Positions 27,730 through 35,567 of a stretch of 64,000 nucleotides of DNA are shown one piece after another (positions within the stretch are counted from its first letter, which is position 1; each line of letters opens with the position of its first letter). The stretch lies in assembly GCA_049841135.1 (NCBI GenBank), contig JASGHK010000004.1:1612001-1676000 (forward strand), given 5' to 3'. The position numbers and the translations under genes were made by a program. The notes under the pieces were generated by a model. The model did no database searches. It saw only the letters and a list, made by a program, of their open reading frames with translations, and was not told the origin of the DNA. The stretch comes from JACRCT01 sp049841135. Lineage in GTDB: Bacteria > Myxococcota > Myxococcia > Myxococcales > UBA5297.

Positions 27730-28559
27730 GCCTGGACCTCCTGCGCCTCGTCGGGCGGCAATTGCCCGCCGGCGCGCAGACGCGCGAGGTGCTGGCGGTA
27801 GCTCGGGCCGTCGATGTGGATGCGGATGGAGTTGGCCGACAGGCGGTCGAGGACGGCGGCGGCGAGCGTGGCGTCGCCCAGGTACTTGCCCCAGGCGGAG
27901 AGCGCCAGGTTGGAGGTGATGGCCGTCGAGACGCCCATGTGCCGGCGGTCGAGCAGGGTGAAGAGCATGTGCGCGGCGGTGGGCTCGTCGCCGCGGCGCT
28001 TGAGCTGGCCCAGCCCCACGTCGTCGATGATCAGGAGCTGGGCGCGGACCCAGCCGCGCATGCGCTGCTCGTAGGTGCCATCGGCGAGCCCGGCATAGAG
28101 GTCATCGACCAGGTCCACGCAGCGCGCGTAGCGGACGATGAGCTCCTTCTCGCAGGCCTTCAGGACCAGTGCCTGCAAGATGTGGCTTTTGCCGGTGCCC
28201 GCCTTGCCGGTGACGAGCACGTCCTCGTGGCGCGTGACGAATGAGAAGTCGAAGAGCGCCTCGACGCCTCTGCGGTCGAGCTTGGGCTGGAAGTCCCAGT
28301 CGAAGGCCGCGAGCGTCTTCTTGGCCTTGAGCCCGCTGCGCCCGAAGCGCCACTCGATGCTGCGGGCGAGCTTGAAGGCCGCGGCGGCGGCGAGCAGGCG
28401 CTCGATGCTCTCCAGGTCGCTGGCGCGGCTCTCGCGGGCCCAGCGCAGGTGGGCCTCGAGGTCGAAGTCCATCAATCCGAGCCGCTTGAGGTGTTGCCGG
28501 ACCCGTCCCCGGAGCTCGTCTTCGGGACCGCCTGTTCGCTCGTCTCGTCGTTTGGGCAC
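27726..28559 (-). CDS. istB: IS21 IstB-like AAA+ ATPase
   Basis: IstB is the ATP-dependent helper that selects target DNA and activates the IstA transposase. The 277-residue protein has Walker A GKAGTGKSH near residue 117 and Walker B LLIIDDVG near 175, with the sensor region STAITSNLALSAWGKYLGD and the arginine-finger context LDRLSANSIRI. GTG at 28559 has AAGGAG about 10 bases upstream and overlaps istA by 88 bases; a later start is possible. Full length is close to the family's usual 250-280. Intact. Confidence 0.93.
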   Translation of the reverse strand: MPKRRDERTGGPEDELRGRVRQHLKRLGLMDFDLEAHLRWARESRASDLESIERLLAAAAAFKLARSIEWRFGRSGLKAKKTLAAFDWDFQPKLDRRGVEALFDFSFVTRHEDVLVTGKAGTGKSHILQALVLKACEKELIVRYARCVDLVDDLYAGLADGTYEQRMRGWVRAQLLIIDDVGLGQLKRRGDEPTAAHMLFTLLDRRHMGVSTAITSNLALSAWGKYLGDATLAAAVLDRLSANSIRIHIDGPSYRQHLARLRAGGQLPPDEAQEVQA

Positions 28560-30109
28560 GGCTGCGCTGCTCCTTCTGGCGCGGTGGAGACGGCGCCCGG
28601 GATGGGCAGCCCGTCGTACTCGAGGAGATCGCGGGCGCCGTCCGCGCTCTCGCCGCCCTGCTCCTCGGCGATCCGTCCGGCCACGTACTGCTCGAGCCGG
28701 CGAGGCGTGCCGCGCGCCATCAGGATCCGCTCCACCGAGCGGTACTCGAGCGCGCCGTAGGCGGTGGCGTGCTCGAGCGCGGCGGCGAGGTCCTCGCAGC
28801 CCCAGCTCTCACGCAGGGCGAGCACGCGCCGGGCGTGATAGCCCGCCGAGCGCGGCTGCGCCTTCTCCAGGGCGGCGAGGAAGACCGCGGCTCGTTCGTC
28901 CATCCGCGTGAAGGCGACACGCAGTTGGTCGAGGTCGGGGCCCCGCTCTGCGTGGCGGGGGCGGTGCCCTGCAAGAATCGAGTCCTGCTGCGCGCCGCGC
29001 GGCAGGAGCGTGTGCCGGGCGATGCAGGTCAAGTCGGCTTTGTAGACGAAGAGCTCCTTCGAGGTGATGCGTACCGGGAGGATCTCGGTGACGTAGTCGT
29101 AGGGCAGCGAGTAGCGGTTGCTCTCCCAGGCGATGAAGCCCTCGATGTCGCAAAGCCGGTAGAGCACGCGCGCGGTGTCGTACGGGTGGCGCGGCAGCGG
29201 CCGCAGCAGAGGCTGTTCCTCGGCGAAGAGTTCGAGACGAGTACGCCGCTTCATGCGCTTGATGGGGCGCAGGTCGGCAACGGTGGCCAGCCACGCGGCA
29301 AGCTGCGCGTCCAGGTCGGCCCGGTCGCGGAAGCGGCGGCCGTTGAAGAAGCTGCGGACGAGCTCCCAGAAGCTGCGCTCGACGCGGGCCTTACGGTTGG
29401 GGGCATGGCGTACGGCGACGACGGCAAACTCGTAGTAGGTCGCGAAGTCCACGAAGCACGGGTTGAGGATCGGCAGCGCGCCCTCCCAGCGCAGCACCAC
29501 CGGCTTCTGGCTGTCGTAGGTGCAGCGCCGCGGGGCGCCTTGGAAGCGTGCGAAGGCCGCTTGGTGCCCGTCCATCAACGGGTGCAGCCCGTTGCCCTCG
29601 AAGAAGCCGTAGTACTTCCGGGCCGAGTACCGCAGCGTGTAGCCAAAGGCCTGCAGCGTCTGCTTGGGCGCGTGGGTGAACGCGACCTCGTAGGGAGACC
29701 AGTCGCACTCGCCCATGTCTCCGGGCACGCGCGGCGGCGTCTGCAGGCTCGGTGTCGGCGGCGGCTTGGGCCGCAGCCGGCGCACCAGGTCCTTCACGAT
29801 GGTGTCGCCGCCTTCGTAGCCCTTCTCGCCGCGTAGGATCTCGAAGACCCGCTGCGCGGTGATGTCCGGGTACGCCAACAGGAGCCGGTCGACCTCGGCA
29901 CGGAAGGCGTCCAGCTTCGAGGCTCGCGCGATGCCGCTCGGCGGCACGAGCGCCGAGTGCGGCTGCTCGCGTCCCTCGCGGTGCTCGGTGACGATGCGCC
30001 TCACGGTGTTGCGGCTGACGTGCAGCGCGCGGGCGATGGCTCGCCACTTCATGCCCTCGCGGTCGAGCTGCACCACGCGATGGACCAGCATTGGATCAGG
30101 CGGCGACAC
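28472..30109 (-). CDS. istA: IS21 IstA-like DDE transposase
   Basis: The 545-residue transposase cuts and joins the element ends. The N-terminal helix-turn-helix is REGMKWRAIARALHVSRNTV. The DDE catalytic core appears as ECDWSPYE (first Asp, about residue 135), TYDSQKPVV (second Asp, about 190) and NRKARVERSFW (Glu, about 236). A Mu-transposase-like C-terminal beta domain follows (ESNRYSLPYDYVTEILPV). The C-terminal tail is Ser/Gly-rich and runs past the istB start. ATG at 30109 lies 14 bases before the end of the ParB-family gene, so the genes are coupled. Confidence 0.93.
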   Translation of the reverse strand: MSPPDPMLVHRVVQLDREGMKWRAIARALHVSRNTVRRIVTEHREGREQPHSALVPPSGIARASKLDAFRAEVDRLLLAYPDITAQRVFEILRGEKGYEGGDTIVKDLVRRLRPKPPPTPSLQTPPRVPGDMGECDWSPYEVAFTHAPKQTLQAFGYTLRYSARKYYGFFEGNGLHPLMDGHQAAFARFQGAPRRCTYDSQKPVVLRWEGALPILNPCFVDFATYYEFAVVAVRHAPNRKARVERSFWELVRSFFNGRRFRDRADLDAQLAAWLATVADLRPIKRMKRRTRLELFAEEQPLLRPLPRHPYDTARVLYRLCDIEGFIAWESNRYSLPYDYVTEILPVRITSKELFVYKADLTCIARHTLLPRGAQQDSILAGHRPRHAERGPDLDQLRVAFTRMDERAAVFLAALEKAQPRSAGYHARRVLALRESWGCEDLAAALEHATAYGALEYRSVERILMARGTPRRLEQYVAGRIAEEQGGESADGARDLLEYDGLPIPGAVSTAPEGAAQPCPNDETSEQAVPKTSSGDGSGNTSSGSD

Positions 30110-31002
30110 CGGCGGCTCCTTGCGCCTTCAGGCGCTCGTCGAGGGTCTTCGCCAGGGCGGCGAGCGCCCCGTTCAACTCGGCCAGTTCGCGCACGACGAC
30201 TGCGCAGGCCGGCTCGCCCAAGCTCGTCAACGAGCGCTCCAGGAGCCGAGCGTGCAGGCGCGTTGCATGGCGCCTCATCGCCCAGGCGTCGGCGATCAAC
30301 TGCTCGCCCGGTGTGCGCCGGGGCGTGCCGCCCTTGGGACCGGGCGCCACGGCGAGCGCTGGGCTCTCTTCGAGCAGCCGCGGCCACTCGACCAGCGGCG
30401 CCGCGAGCAGCGACTCCACCAGCCGCGCGGTCTGCCGCGTCGTCATCCCGCGACGGATGACCACCTGCGCCGCCGCGTCCTGGTTGCCGCGCGGCAACCG
30501 CGCCAGCTCCACTGCTGCCCGCGCGCACAACAACCCAAGTCGCACGCTCGCCGTCAGCTCATCCGTCAGCCCCTCGGCCAGCGCCAGCTTGCGGCACACC
30601 CAGCTCTTGTCGTGCCCCAGCAGCCGCGCGATCTGCGGTTGTCCCAGCCCGTCCTCCCGGTACAGCGAGCGCACCACCCACGCCACCTCGAGCTCCCGAT
30701 AGCCCGCTCGCCGCGTTGCACGACAAGAGCCGCACCTTCGCCCCGGCGGCGTCGAGCGCGTGCACCTCCACCCGCAGCGCTGGCCACGACAGCACCTGCG
30801 CCGCCCGCCACCGCTTCACCCCGTCGAAGAGCTCCAGCGCCCCGCTCACGCGCCACGCCTGAACCGGCGTCAGCTGCCCCAGCTTCGCGAGCGACTGCTG
30901 CATTCGCTCCTGCGCCTCGGGCACGCAAAGCCGCACCGCGCACAGCGAGCCCGACAGCTCGCTCGGCGCCACCTCGATGCTCGCGCTCACCTCGCTCGTC
31001 AT
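30096..31002 (-). CDS. ParB-family DNA-binding protein of the IS21-like element (one frameshift)
   Basis: Two overlapping frames make one ParB-like chain of about 300 residues. The first (ATG 31002) gives the N-terminal ParB domain, with LFDGVKRWRAAQ in place of the usual GERRxRA box. The second gives the helix-turn-helix GLGQPQIARLLGHDKSWVCR and an all-helical C-terminus. The switch is near 30710: the frame that continues the protein reads AGYRELEVAWVVRSLYRE, and one added base would join them. The ParB family binds centromere-like sites and can spread on DNA; here the gene precedes istA and follows an array of GCGCGTGAC boxes. I infer a site-specific regulator or target/copy-control factor of the element. 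The frameshift may be an assembly error. Confidence 0.72.
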
Positions 31003-31044
31003 GAGCGCTACCGTGCGCGACGGCCGACGGCCTTGACCATCCCG

Positions 31045-31347
31045 GCGCGTGACAGAGGCCCATTTCTCCTCTGAAGAGCCGCGAAGCCGGCGCGTGACAT
31101 TGCACCTCGGTCACGCGCCGATCAGTCGCGCTTCAGAGGGAAACCTGACCTCGCTTCTCGCCGCTGGCGACCGAAGCATGCGCGTGACACCGCACCATCC
31201 TGCGCAAAACCCCGTCTTTTCCCCTGTCCTTCCGCAGGGTTGCTTGCCGAAGCCGGCGCGTGACATCCCGCGCGATGTCACGGGCCTGCTCCCTCGCTGC
31301 AGGCGCAGGCTAGCGCTCGCACCGCCTTGCTCAAGGTGGCGCGTGAC
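31045..31347. promoter_or_regulatory. GCGCGTGAC box array, candidate ParB binding region
   Basis: GCGCGTGAC occurs at 31045, 31090, 31180, 31256 and 31339 on the plus strand and inverted at 31110-31118. The box at 31256 forms an inverted repeat GTGACAT/ATGTCAC (31260-31266 and 31275-31281). The array lies between the Cys-motif gene and the ParB-family gene, where an operator or centromere-like site would be expected. The rightmost box is inside the end of the Cys-motif gene. Confidence 0.6.
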
Positions 31348-31664
31348 GGCCTCGGGGTCCTCAGCGCCAGCTGCACGATGCCCTCGACTTGCGCGTCGAC
31401 CTCGGGCGGCAGCGGGGCTGCTCCGGGCGGTTCGGGTCCTTGCGGCGGCCGCTTCTTCGCTCGACACCGCGCCTGCCGCACCCGCTCCGCCGCGCGGAAT
31501 TCCTCGGGCGCCTTCGCCCGCCGTTCGCGAGTCTGGCCGCTGCGCCGCTTAAGTCGACACTTGAGACCGCAGGTCAGCTGGGCCTCGCCAGCCCTGAGGT
31601 CCGGCTTGAACCAGTCGTGGCACACGATGCAACGCTGGCTGTGGACCTTTGCTCGAGGACGCAT
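31278..31664 (-). CDS. small Cys-motif (zinc-finger-like) protein of the IS21-like element
   Basis: This 128-residue frame starts 119 bases from the element's right end. It has a CIVCHDWF motif followed by LTCGLKCRLKRR, four Cys and a His that could bind zinc, then a basic, Arg-rich middle (TRERRAKAPEEFRAAERVRQ) and an Ala-rich helix at the end. This suggests a DNA- or RNA-binding protein. It is the first gene on the element's coding strand, with the GCGCGTGAC array between it and the ParB-family gene. No family name is given with confidence. Confidence 0.55.
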   Translation of the reverse strand: MRPRAKVHSQRCIVCHDWFKPDLRAGEAQLTCGLKCRLKRRSGQTRERRAKAPEEFRAAERVRQARCRAKKRPPQGPEPPGAAPLPPEVDAQVEGIVQLALRTPRPSRATLSKAVRALACACSEGAGP

Positions 31665-31783
31665 CCCTCGACGGTCAGCCCGAACGACGACTCCAGGAAC
31701 TTCTGCTCCACCGACCTGCTGCTCTTGCTCAGGTGGATCTCCCGACCGCCGCCTATTGGATCTCGATCACGCCGCCGCCAAAG

Positions 31784-33069
31784 CGACCGCCGTCCTCGCT
31801 GCCGACGAAGAGCCAATTCTTTCTTCCGAGAGCCTCTCTGCGCAGCTGACGCTCCGAAGAATTGTTGTGAACGGGCAGGCGGCCGTCCTCGAGGAAGCGC
31901 CGAAGCGCCTCGCGTTGGTTGCGCGAGTACCCGACCGCCTTGGAGATCGGCGTCTCGTCGAGGACGACCGGCGCCTGCGCGTCGCACCAGGCGAGGAAGT
32001 CGTCGACGATGGGCTTGGAGTCCCGTTTTCGCACCGCCAGTCGCGCGTCGGGCGGCGAGGTCGCCTGCTCCCTCTCGATCTTGAAGTTCGCCTTGATGAA
32101 GGCCAGCGCCTGCCGTGCCCGCTCGGGGTCGGAGCCGAGCGCCTTGAAGTAGTACCGGCGGTTGTGAGCCCAGCAGCCCGACTCTGTCGCCTTCCCGGGG
32201 CCGAAGAGGTGGTCGTAAACCGCGTGGGCGTCCAGGACGAGATAGCCCTTGTAGCCTGCGAGCATCTCGTCCACCGCGGCCGAGTCGTGCCGGGGCGTGA
32301 AGCGGAAGAGCACGTGCCGCTCGGGAGCGGCGACCACGAAGAAGTGCCCGTGGCGGCACTTCTCGGGCGCCTGGATCAGCACGCCGGTGGCGTCGACGCA
32401 GAGGTAAGCCGCCAGCAGCGCGTCTTCCCACATGGCGTCGAGGAGCGGCTGGGCCAGCCCGGCGAGCTCCTCGTGCCATCCGCAGACGGTGGACCGCGCC
32501 AGCTCCCAGCCCTCGCGGCCCCAAATACGCTCGAGCCTGTAGAGCGGCAGGTGGTCGTCCCAGCGCTGCACGACCGTTCGAGCCAGTGCGCCCGGGCCGG
32601 CCAGGCCGCCGGGGATGGGCAGCTCGTGCGGCTCGGCCTGCAGGATCGTGCCCTCGTTGTCGCGGTGCCGGTCACGGCCCTTCGGCGCGAACTTTCCCTT
32701 GTGGGAAGCCACGACGACGAGCGAGCCCGGCCGGTACTCGACGGTCTCGGTGACGTCCTCACCGATCTTGTCGAAGGCCTCGAGCCCTGTCTGCAGGACC
32801 TCGGGCGGGTAGACCTCGACGTGGACGCGCGGGAGCGAGTCCGGTATCGGCTTGCGGCCGGTCGGCTTCGCGCGCTCATGCGCCTTGACCGGAGTCTTCT
32901 CCGGCGGAGGCTCCGGCGCCGCGTCGCGCCTGGCGAGCAGCATCTCGAGGAGCGAGAGCGTCAGCTGCTCGTCGCCGCCGGAGAGCTTCTCGCGCTTCTG
33001 GCCGAGGATGCCCAGCTCGAGCTTGCGGCAGCGCTCGAGCATCTCCACGTAGAGCTTCTTGTACTGGTC
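31784..33069 (-). pseudogene. IS66 tnpC, main fragment
   Basis: The fragment holds most of the IS66 transposase: YKKLYVEMLERCRKLELGIL at its start, the first catalytic Asp in LCVDATGVL, the second in LVLDAHAVYDHLF and the Glu in NSSERQLRREALGRKNW. It begins at the IS3-like junction (joining ERD to QYKK) and stops at the IS21-like junction after EDGG. Catalytic residues are all present, so before the two insertions the gene was probably functional. Confidence 0.9.
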
Positions 33070-33146
33070 CCTCTGTGCCAACGTGCGTGAGACAGCGACC
33101 CCATCCGCAATTGCTGTAGGACCACGAGGGTGGGGAGAGTCGATGG

Positions 33147-33652
33147 ATGCGCAAGGTGCAGACACCCGTTCCCGAGCCGGAGCTCGACGTTGGGGCGTCG
33201 CGTAGCGGAGGCGACCGAAGGGAGCCGCAGCGTAGCGGCGCCCCAACGTCGGCCGCGCCGCCCGACCCCGAGGTCCCCTCCGACCGCCCGAAGCGGCGCA
33301 CGTTCACCGCGGAGTACAAGAAGCAGATCCTCGACGAGGTCGACGCCTGCTCCGAGCCCGACCAGGTCGGCGAACTACTGCGTCGCGAGGGCCTGTACTC
33401 ATCGCACCTGGTCGACTGGCGTCGGCTGCGCGACGCCGGGGCGCTCGCCGGCCTCGAAGCCCGGAAGCGCGGCCGCAAGGCGAAGGTCGTCGACGCCCTC
33501 GCGGCGAAGGTCGCCGAGCTCGAGCGCGACAAGCGGCAGCTCGAGGAGCGCCTGCGCAAGGCGGAGCTGATCATCGACGTCCAAAAAAAGTCTCACAGCT
33601 GCTGGGGATCCCGCTGGCGACGCCCCCGGAGAAGGGAGGCGGCGAGCGATGA
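33147..33652 (+). CDS. IS3 OrfA-like protein, with a shift at an A7 run
   Basis: The frame from ATG 33147 has the helix-turn-helix region RTFTAEYKKQILDEVDACSE and a leucine-zipper-like tail (LAAKVAELERDKRQLEERLR). At the A7-G run (33583-33590) the native frame goes on as noise to 33701. The frame one base back gives KVSQLLGIPLATPPEKGGGE and a stop at 33650-33652 that overlaps the orfB ATG. OrfA proteins usually end in such an LLGIPL segment, so the real product probably follows the second frame, by slippage or because one A is missing. The N-terminal part is partly encoded by a palindromic repeat (33186-33250). Confidence 0.75.
33186..33250. repeat. palindromic repeat embedded in IS3 orfA
   Basis: Perfect 12-base arms GACGTTGGGGCG (33186-33197) and its complement (33239-33250) enclose a GC-rich stretch with two GCGTAGCGG motifs. 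It is translated in frame as GASRSGGDRREPQRSGAPTS. Confidence 0.65.
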
Positions 33653-34656
33653 ACGCCGTCCGCGAGCTCGCCCCCGAGGTCGGCATCGCGCCCGCGTGTG
33701 AGGCGTTCGCCGTACCCCGCGCCTCGTACTACCGAAGCCAGCGCCCGCCGCGGCCGGTCGACCCGCGGCCGGCGCCGCCGCGCGCCTTGAGCACCGACGA
33801 GCGCCAGGCCGTTCTCGACACCTTCCACAGCGAGCGCTTTGTGGACAAGGCGCCCGTCGAGGTCTGGGCCACGCTCCTCGACGAGGGCACCTACCTGTGC
33901 TCCCGGCGCACGATGTACCGCATCCTCGAGGAGGCCGAGGAGGTCCGCGAGCGCCGCAACCAACTGCGCCACCCCGAGTACAAGAAGCCCGAGCTGCTCG
34001 CCGAGGCGCCCAACCAGGTCTGGAGCCGGGACATCACGAAGCTCCTCGGCCCGGCCAAGTGGAGCTACTTCTACCTCTACGTCATCCTCGACATCTTCAG
34101 CCGCTACGTCGTCGGCTGGATGGTCGCCGAGGGCGAGTCGGCCACCCTCGCCAGCCAGCTCATCGACGAGACCTGCGCGAAGCAGCGCATCCAGCGCGGC
34201 CAACTCACCATCCACGCCGACCGCGGCACCTCGATGAAGTCGAAGACTGTCGCACTGCTCCTCTCAGACCTTGGCGTCACAAAGACACACAGTCGCCCGC
34301 ACGTGTCCGACGACAACCCCTTCTCTGAGAGCCAGTTCCGCACCCTCAAGTACCGGCCCGACTTCCCCGAGCGCTTCGGCTGCATCGCCGACGCCCGCGC
34401 CTTCTGCCGCCCGTTCTTCCGCTGGTACAACACCGAGCATCGCCACTCTGGCATCGGCCTCCTGACGCCCGAGGCCGTCCACTACGGCCGCGCCAGCGAC
34501 CTCCTGGCCGAGCGCCAGCGCGTCCTCACCGCGGCCTACTTGGCGCACCCCGAGCGCTTCGTCGGACGGCCGCCAACGCCGCCCGTCCTGCCGTCCGCCG
34601 TCTGGATCAACCCGCCGAAGACCGAGCCCGAAGAGGTGCGGGCCGCTGCTCAGTAA
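33649..34656 (+). CDS. IS3 OrfB-like DDE transposase
   Basis: The 335-residue protein is the catalytic part of the IS3 transposase. The integrase core has the first Asp in SRDITKL, the second in IHADRGTSM and the Glu in SDDNPFSESQFRTLKY, with the C-terminal WYNTEHRHSGIGLLTPE signature. The ATG at 33649 overlaps the preceding orfA stop as ATGA. An OrfAB fusion by frameshifting is usual in IS3; here the geometry would rather support reinitiation at the overlap. Intact. Confidence 0.93.
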   Translation: MNAVRELAPEVGIAPACEAFAVPRASYYRSQRPPRPVDPRPAPPRALSTDERQAVLDTFHSERFVDKAPVEVWATLLDEGTYLCSRRTMYRILEEAEEVRERRNQLRHPEYKKPELLAEAPNQVWSRDITKLLGPAKWSYFYLYVILDIFSRYVVGWMVAEGESATLASQLIDETCAKQRIQRGQLTIHADRGTSMKSKTVALLLSDLGVTKTHSRPHVSDDNPFSESQFRTLKYRPDFPERFGCIADARAFCRPFFRWYNTEHRHSGIGLLTPEAVHYGRASDLLAERQRVLTAAYLAHPERFVGRPPTPPVLPSAVWINPPKTEPEEVRAAAQ

Positions 34657-34697
34657 ATTCGTTCGGTCGCTGTCTCAACGGCGTTGACAACTCCCGG

Positions 34698-34784
34698 GTC
34701 GCGCTCCGAGCCGAGCGTCGCGAGCTGCTGCTGCAGCTCAGCGATCTGCGCTTGGATGGCTTCGAGGGAGACGCCGTCGGGCAC
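34698..34784 (-). pseudogene. IS66 tnpC, N-terminal fragment
   Basis: GTG at 34784 starts VPDGVSLEAIQAQIAELQQQ, continues LATLGSERD and is then cut by the IS3-like element. This is the usual coiled-coil start of TnpC. It lies 16 bases after the tnpB stop. Confidence 0.85.
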
Positions 34785-34800
34785 GGCGTCAGACTAACCA

Positions 34801-35148
34801 TCACGCACCATCGGTCAATGCGTCCGCACGCCTTTTCTCCTCGGTGGCGACGCCCGCGAGAAGCTGCGCCAAGGCCGCCCCGTCGATGCGCACCGAGCAG
34901 CCTCCGTCCGCCGCCTCAGGGACTCGAAATAGCGAGCGGTGAAGGCGCTTGTAGAGCAGGCAGTAGCCGTTGCGGTCCCACCACAGGACCTTCACCCGCG
35001 TCGCGCTCTTGCTGACGAAGACGTAGAGCGCACCGCACATCGGATCCTGGCCGAGCAACTGCTGGACGGCGAGCGCCAGAGCATCGAACGACCGGCGCAT
35101 ATCCTGCGGCACCGTGCACACGAAGATGCGGACGGCAGTCGGGAGCAT
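34801..35148 (-). CDS. tnpB: IS66 TnpB accessory protein
   Basis: The 115-residue protein carries the family string ALYVFVSKSATRVKVLWWDRNG, shortened here as VFVSKSATRVKVLWWDRNG, and LYKRLHRSLF. TnpB of IS66 is needed for transposition; its chemistry is unknown. ATG at 35148 overlaps the tnpA stop by one base (TGATG). Length is the family's usual 115. Intact. Confidence 0.93.
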   Translation of the reverse strand: MLPTAVRIFVCTVPQDMRRSFDALALAVQQLLGQDPMCGALYVFVSKSATRVKVLWWDRNGYCLLYKRLHRSLFRVPEAADGGCSVRIDGAALAQLLAGVATEEKRRADALTDGA

Positions 35149-35489
35149 CAGCGGCCTCCCAGGACGTCGACGAGGCGGCGCAGGACGTCGGCGTCGAAGC
35201 GCGAGGGCACGCGCACCACCAGGCCGCCGGGCAGCACCAGCTCGAGAGGCTGTGCCACGGCGCTCGGCGCAGGCATCTCCTTGCCCACGAGCGGCGCCAC
35301 CACCTCCACGAAGCTCGGCGCACCGACCGCGGCGAGGCGCGGCGCAGCCTCCGTCGAGAGGCGCCACTTCCAGTGCGTCAGTGTGTGGACGTTGACGCCG
35401 ATCTCCGCGGCGAAATCCTTCGCCGTCAGCCCGCTATCCACCCACCGCTCGACGCGCTTCTTCCAGATTTCTCGGGTCTCGCGTGCCAT
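35148..35489 (-). CDS. tnpA: IS66 TnpA accessory protein
   Basis: ATG at 35489 begins MARETREIWKKRVERWVDSG. The N-terminal half holds a helix-turn-helix (LTAKDFAAEIGVNVHTLTHW). The C-terminal half ends LRRLVDVLGGR, as in IS66 OrfA. The 113-residue length is typical. It is the first gene of the IS66 element, 60 bases inside its right end. Intact. Confidence 0.9.
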   Translation of the reverse strand: MARETREIWKKRVERWVDSGLTAKDFAAEIGVNVHTLTHWKWRLSTEAAPRLAAVGAPSFVEVVAPLVGKEMPAPSAVAQPLELVLPGGLVVRVPSRFDADVLRRLVDVLGGR

Positions 35490-35549
35490 GGGCGCTGAGA
35501 TAGCGCCCGCTCGCGCTAACGTCAGCCACGCGTCGCGCCGGACGGATAC

Positions 35550-35557
35550 GCCATTTG
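35550..35557. repeat. IS66 target-site duplication, right copy
   Basis: GCCATTTG follows the right IS66 end and repeats the copy at 26860-26867. Confidence 0.9.
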
Positions 35558-35561
35558 ACCG

Positions 35562-35567
35562 CCTCCT
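35562..35567 (-). promoter_or_regulatory. displaced Shine-Dalgarno of the 26709 lipoprotein gene
   Basis: AGGAGG on the minus strand is followed by CGGT and then by the duplicated CAAATGGC that holds the start codon. Before IS66 inserted it lay 7 bases from the ATG now at 26864. Confidence 0.6.

Larger units (their letters stand above)
27161..31783 (-). mobile_element. IS21-like element with ParB-family gene (4.6 kb)
   Basis: The element sits in tnpC between 6-base duplications CGACCG (27155-27160 and 31784-31789). Both ends carry two internal repeats of the form TGATCCA/AGATCCA separated by CGGCGGT (27181-27213 and 31730-31762). Tandem terminal repeats are usual in IS21, as is a 4-8 base duplication. 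The ends align over about 55 bases. It encodes, in order on the minus strand, a Cys-motif protein, a ParB-family protein, IstA, IstB and a 102-residue protein, with a terminator at the far end. The ParB-family gene and its box array are extra to ordinary two-gene IS21 elements. Confidence 0.88.
33070..34697 (+). mobile_element. IS3-family element inserted in IS66 tnpC
   Basis: The element lies in tnpC in the orientation opposite to it. A 3-base duplication GTC (33067-33069 and 34698-34700) flanks it, and removing the insert restores ERDQYKK. Its ends share the inverted repeat TGAGACAGCGACC (33088-33100 and the complement of 34665-34677), set about 20 bases inside the junctions. The outermost bases agree only partly (CCTCTGTGCCAACG against CCGGGAGTTGTCAACG). 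It carries orfA and orfB of the IS3 type. Confidence 0.85.
26868..35549 (-). mobile_element. IS66-family element, interrupted by two other elements
   Basis: The terminal inverted repeats are GTATCCGTCCGGCG followed by one variable base and GACGCGTGG (left end 26868, right end 35549 on the other strand). The element contains tnpA, tnpB and tnpC on the minus strand. Without the inserts (IS3-like 33070-34697, IS21-like 27161-31783, and one copy of each duplication) about 2.42 kb remain, the normal IS66 size. The tnpC gene is split in three. The element can no longer make TnpC, so it is immobile without help. Confidence 0.92.

Noticed and set aside
31045..31347. Repeated boxes considered as a CRISPR or phage attachment site
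   Set aside because: Boxes are 9 bases, unevenly spaced and partly inverted, with no spacer pattern; a binding-site array fits better.
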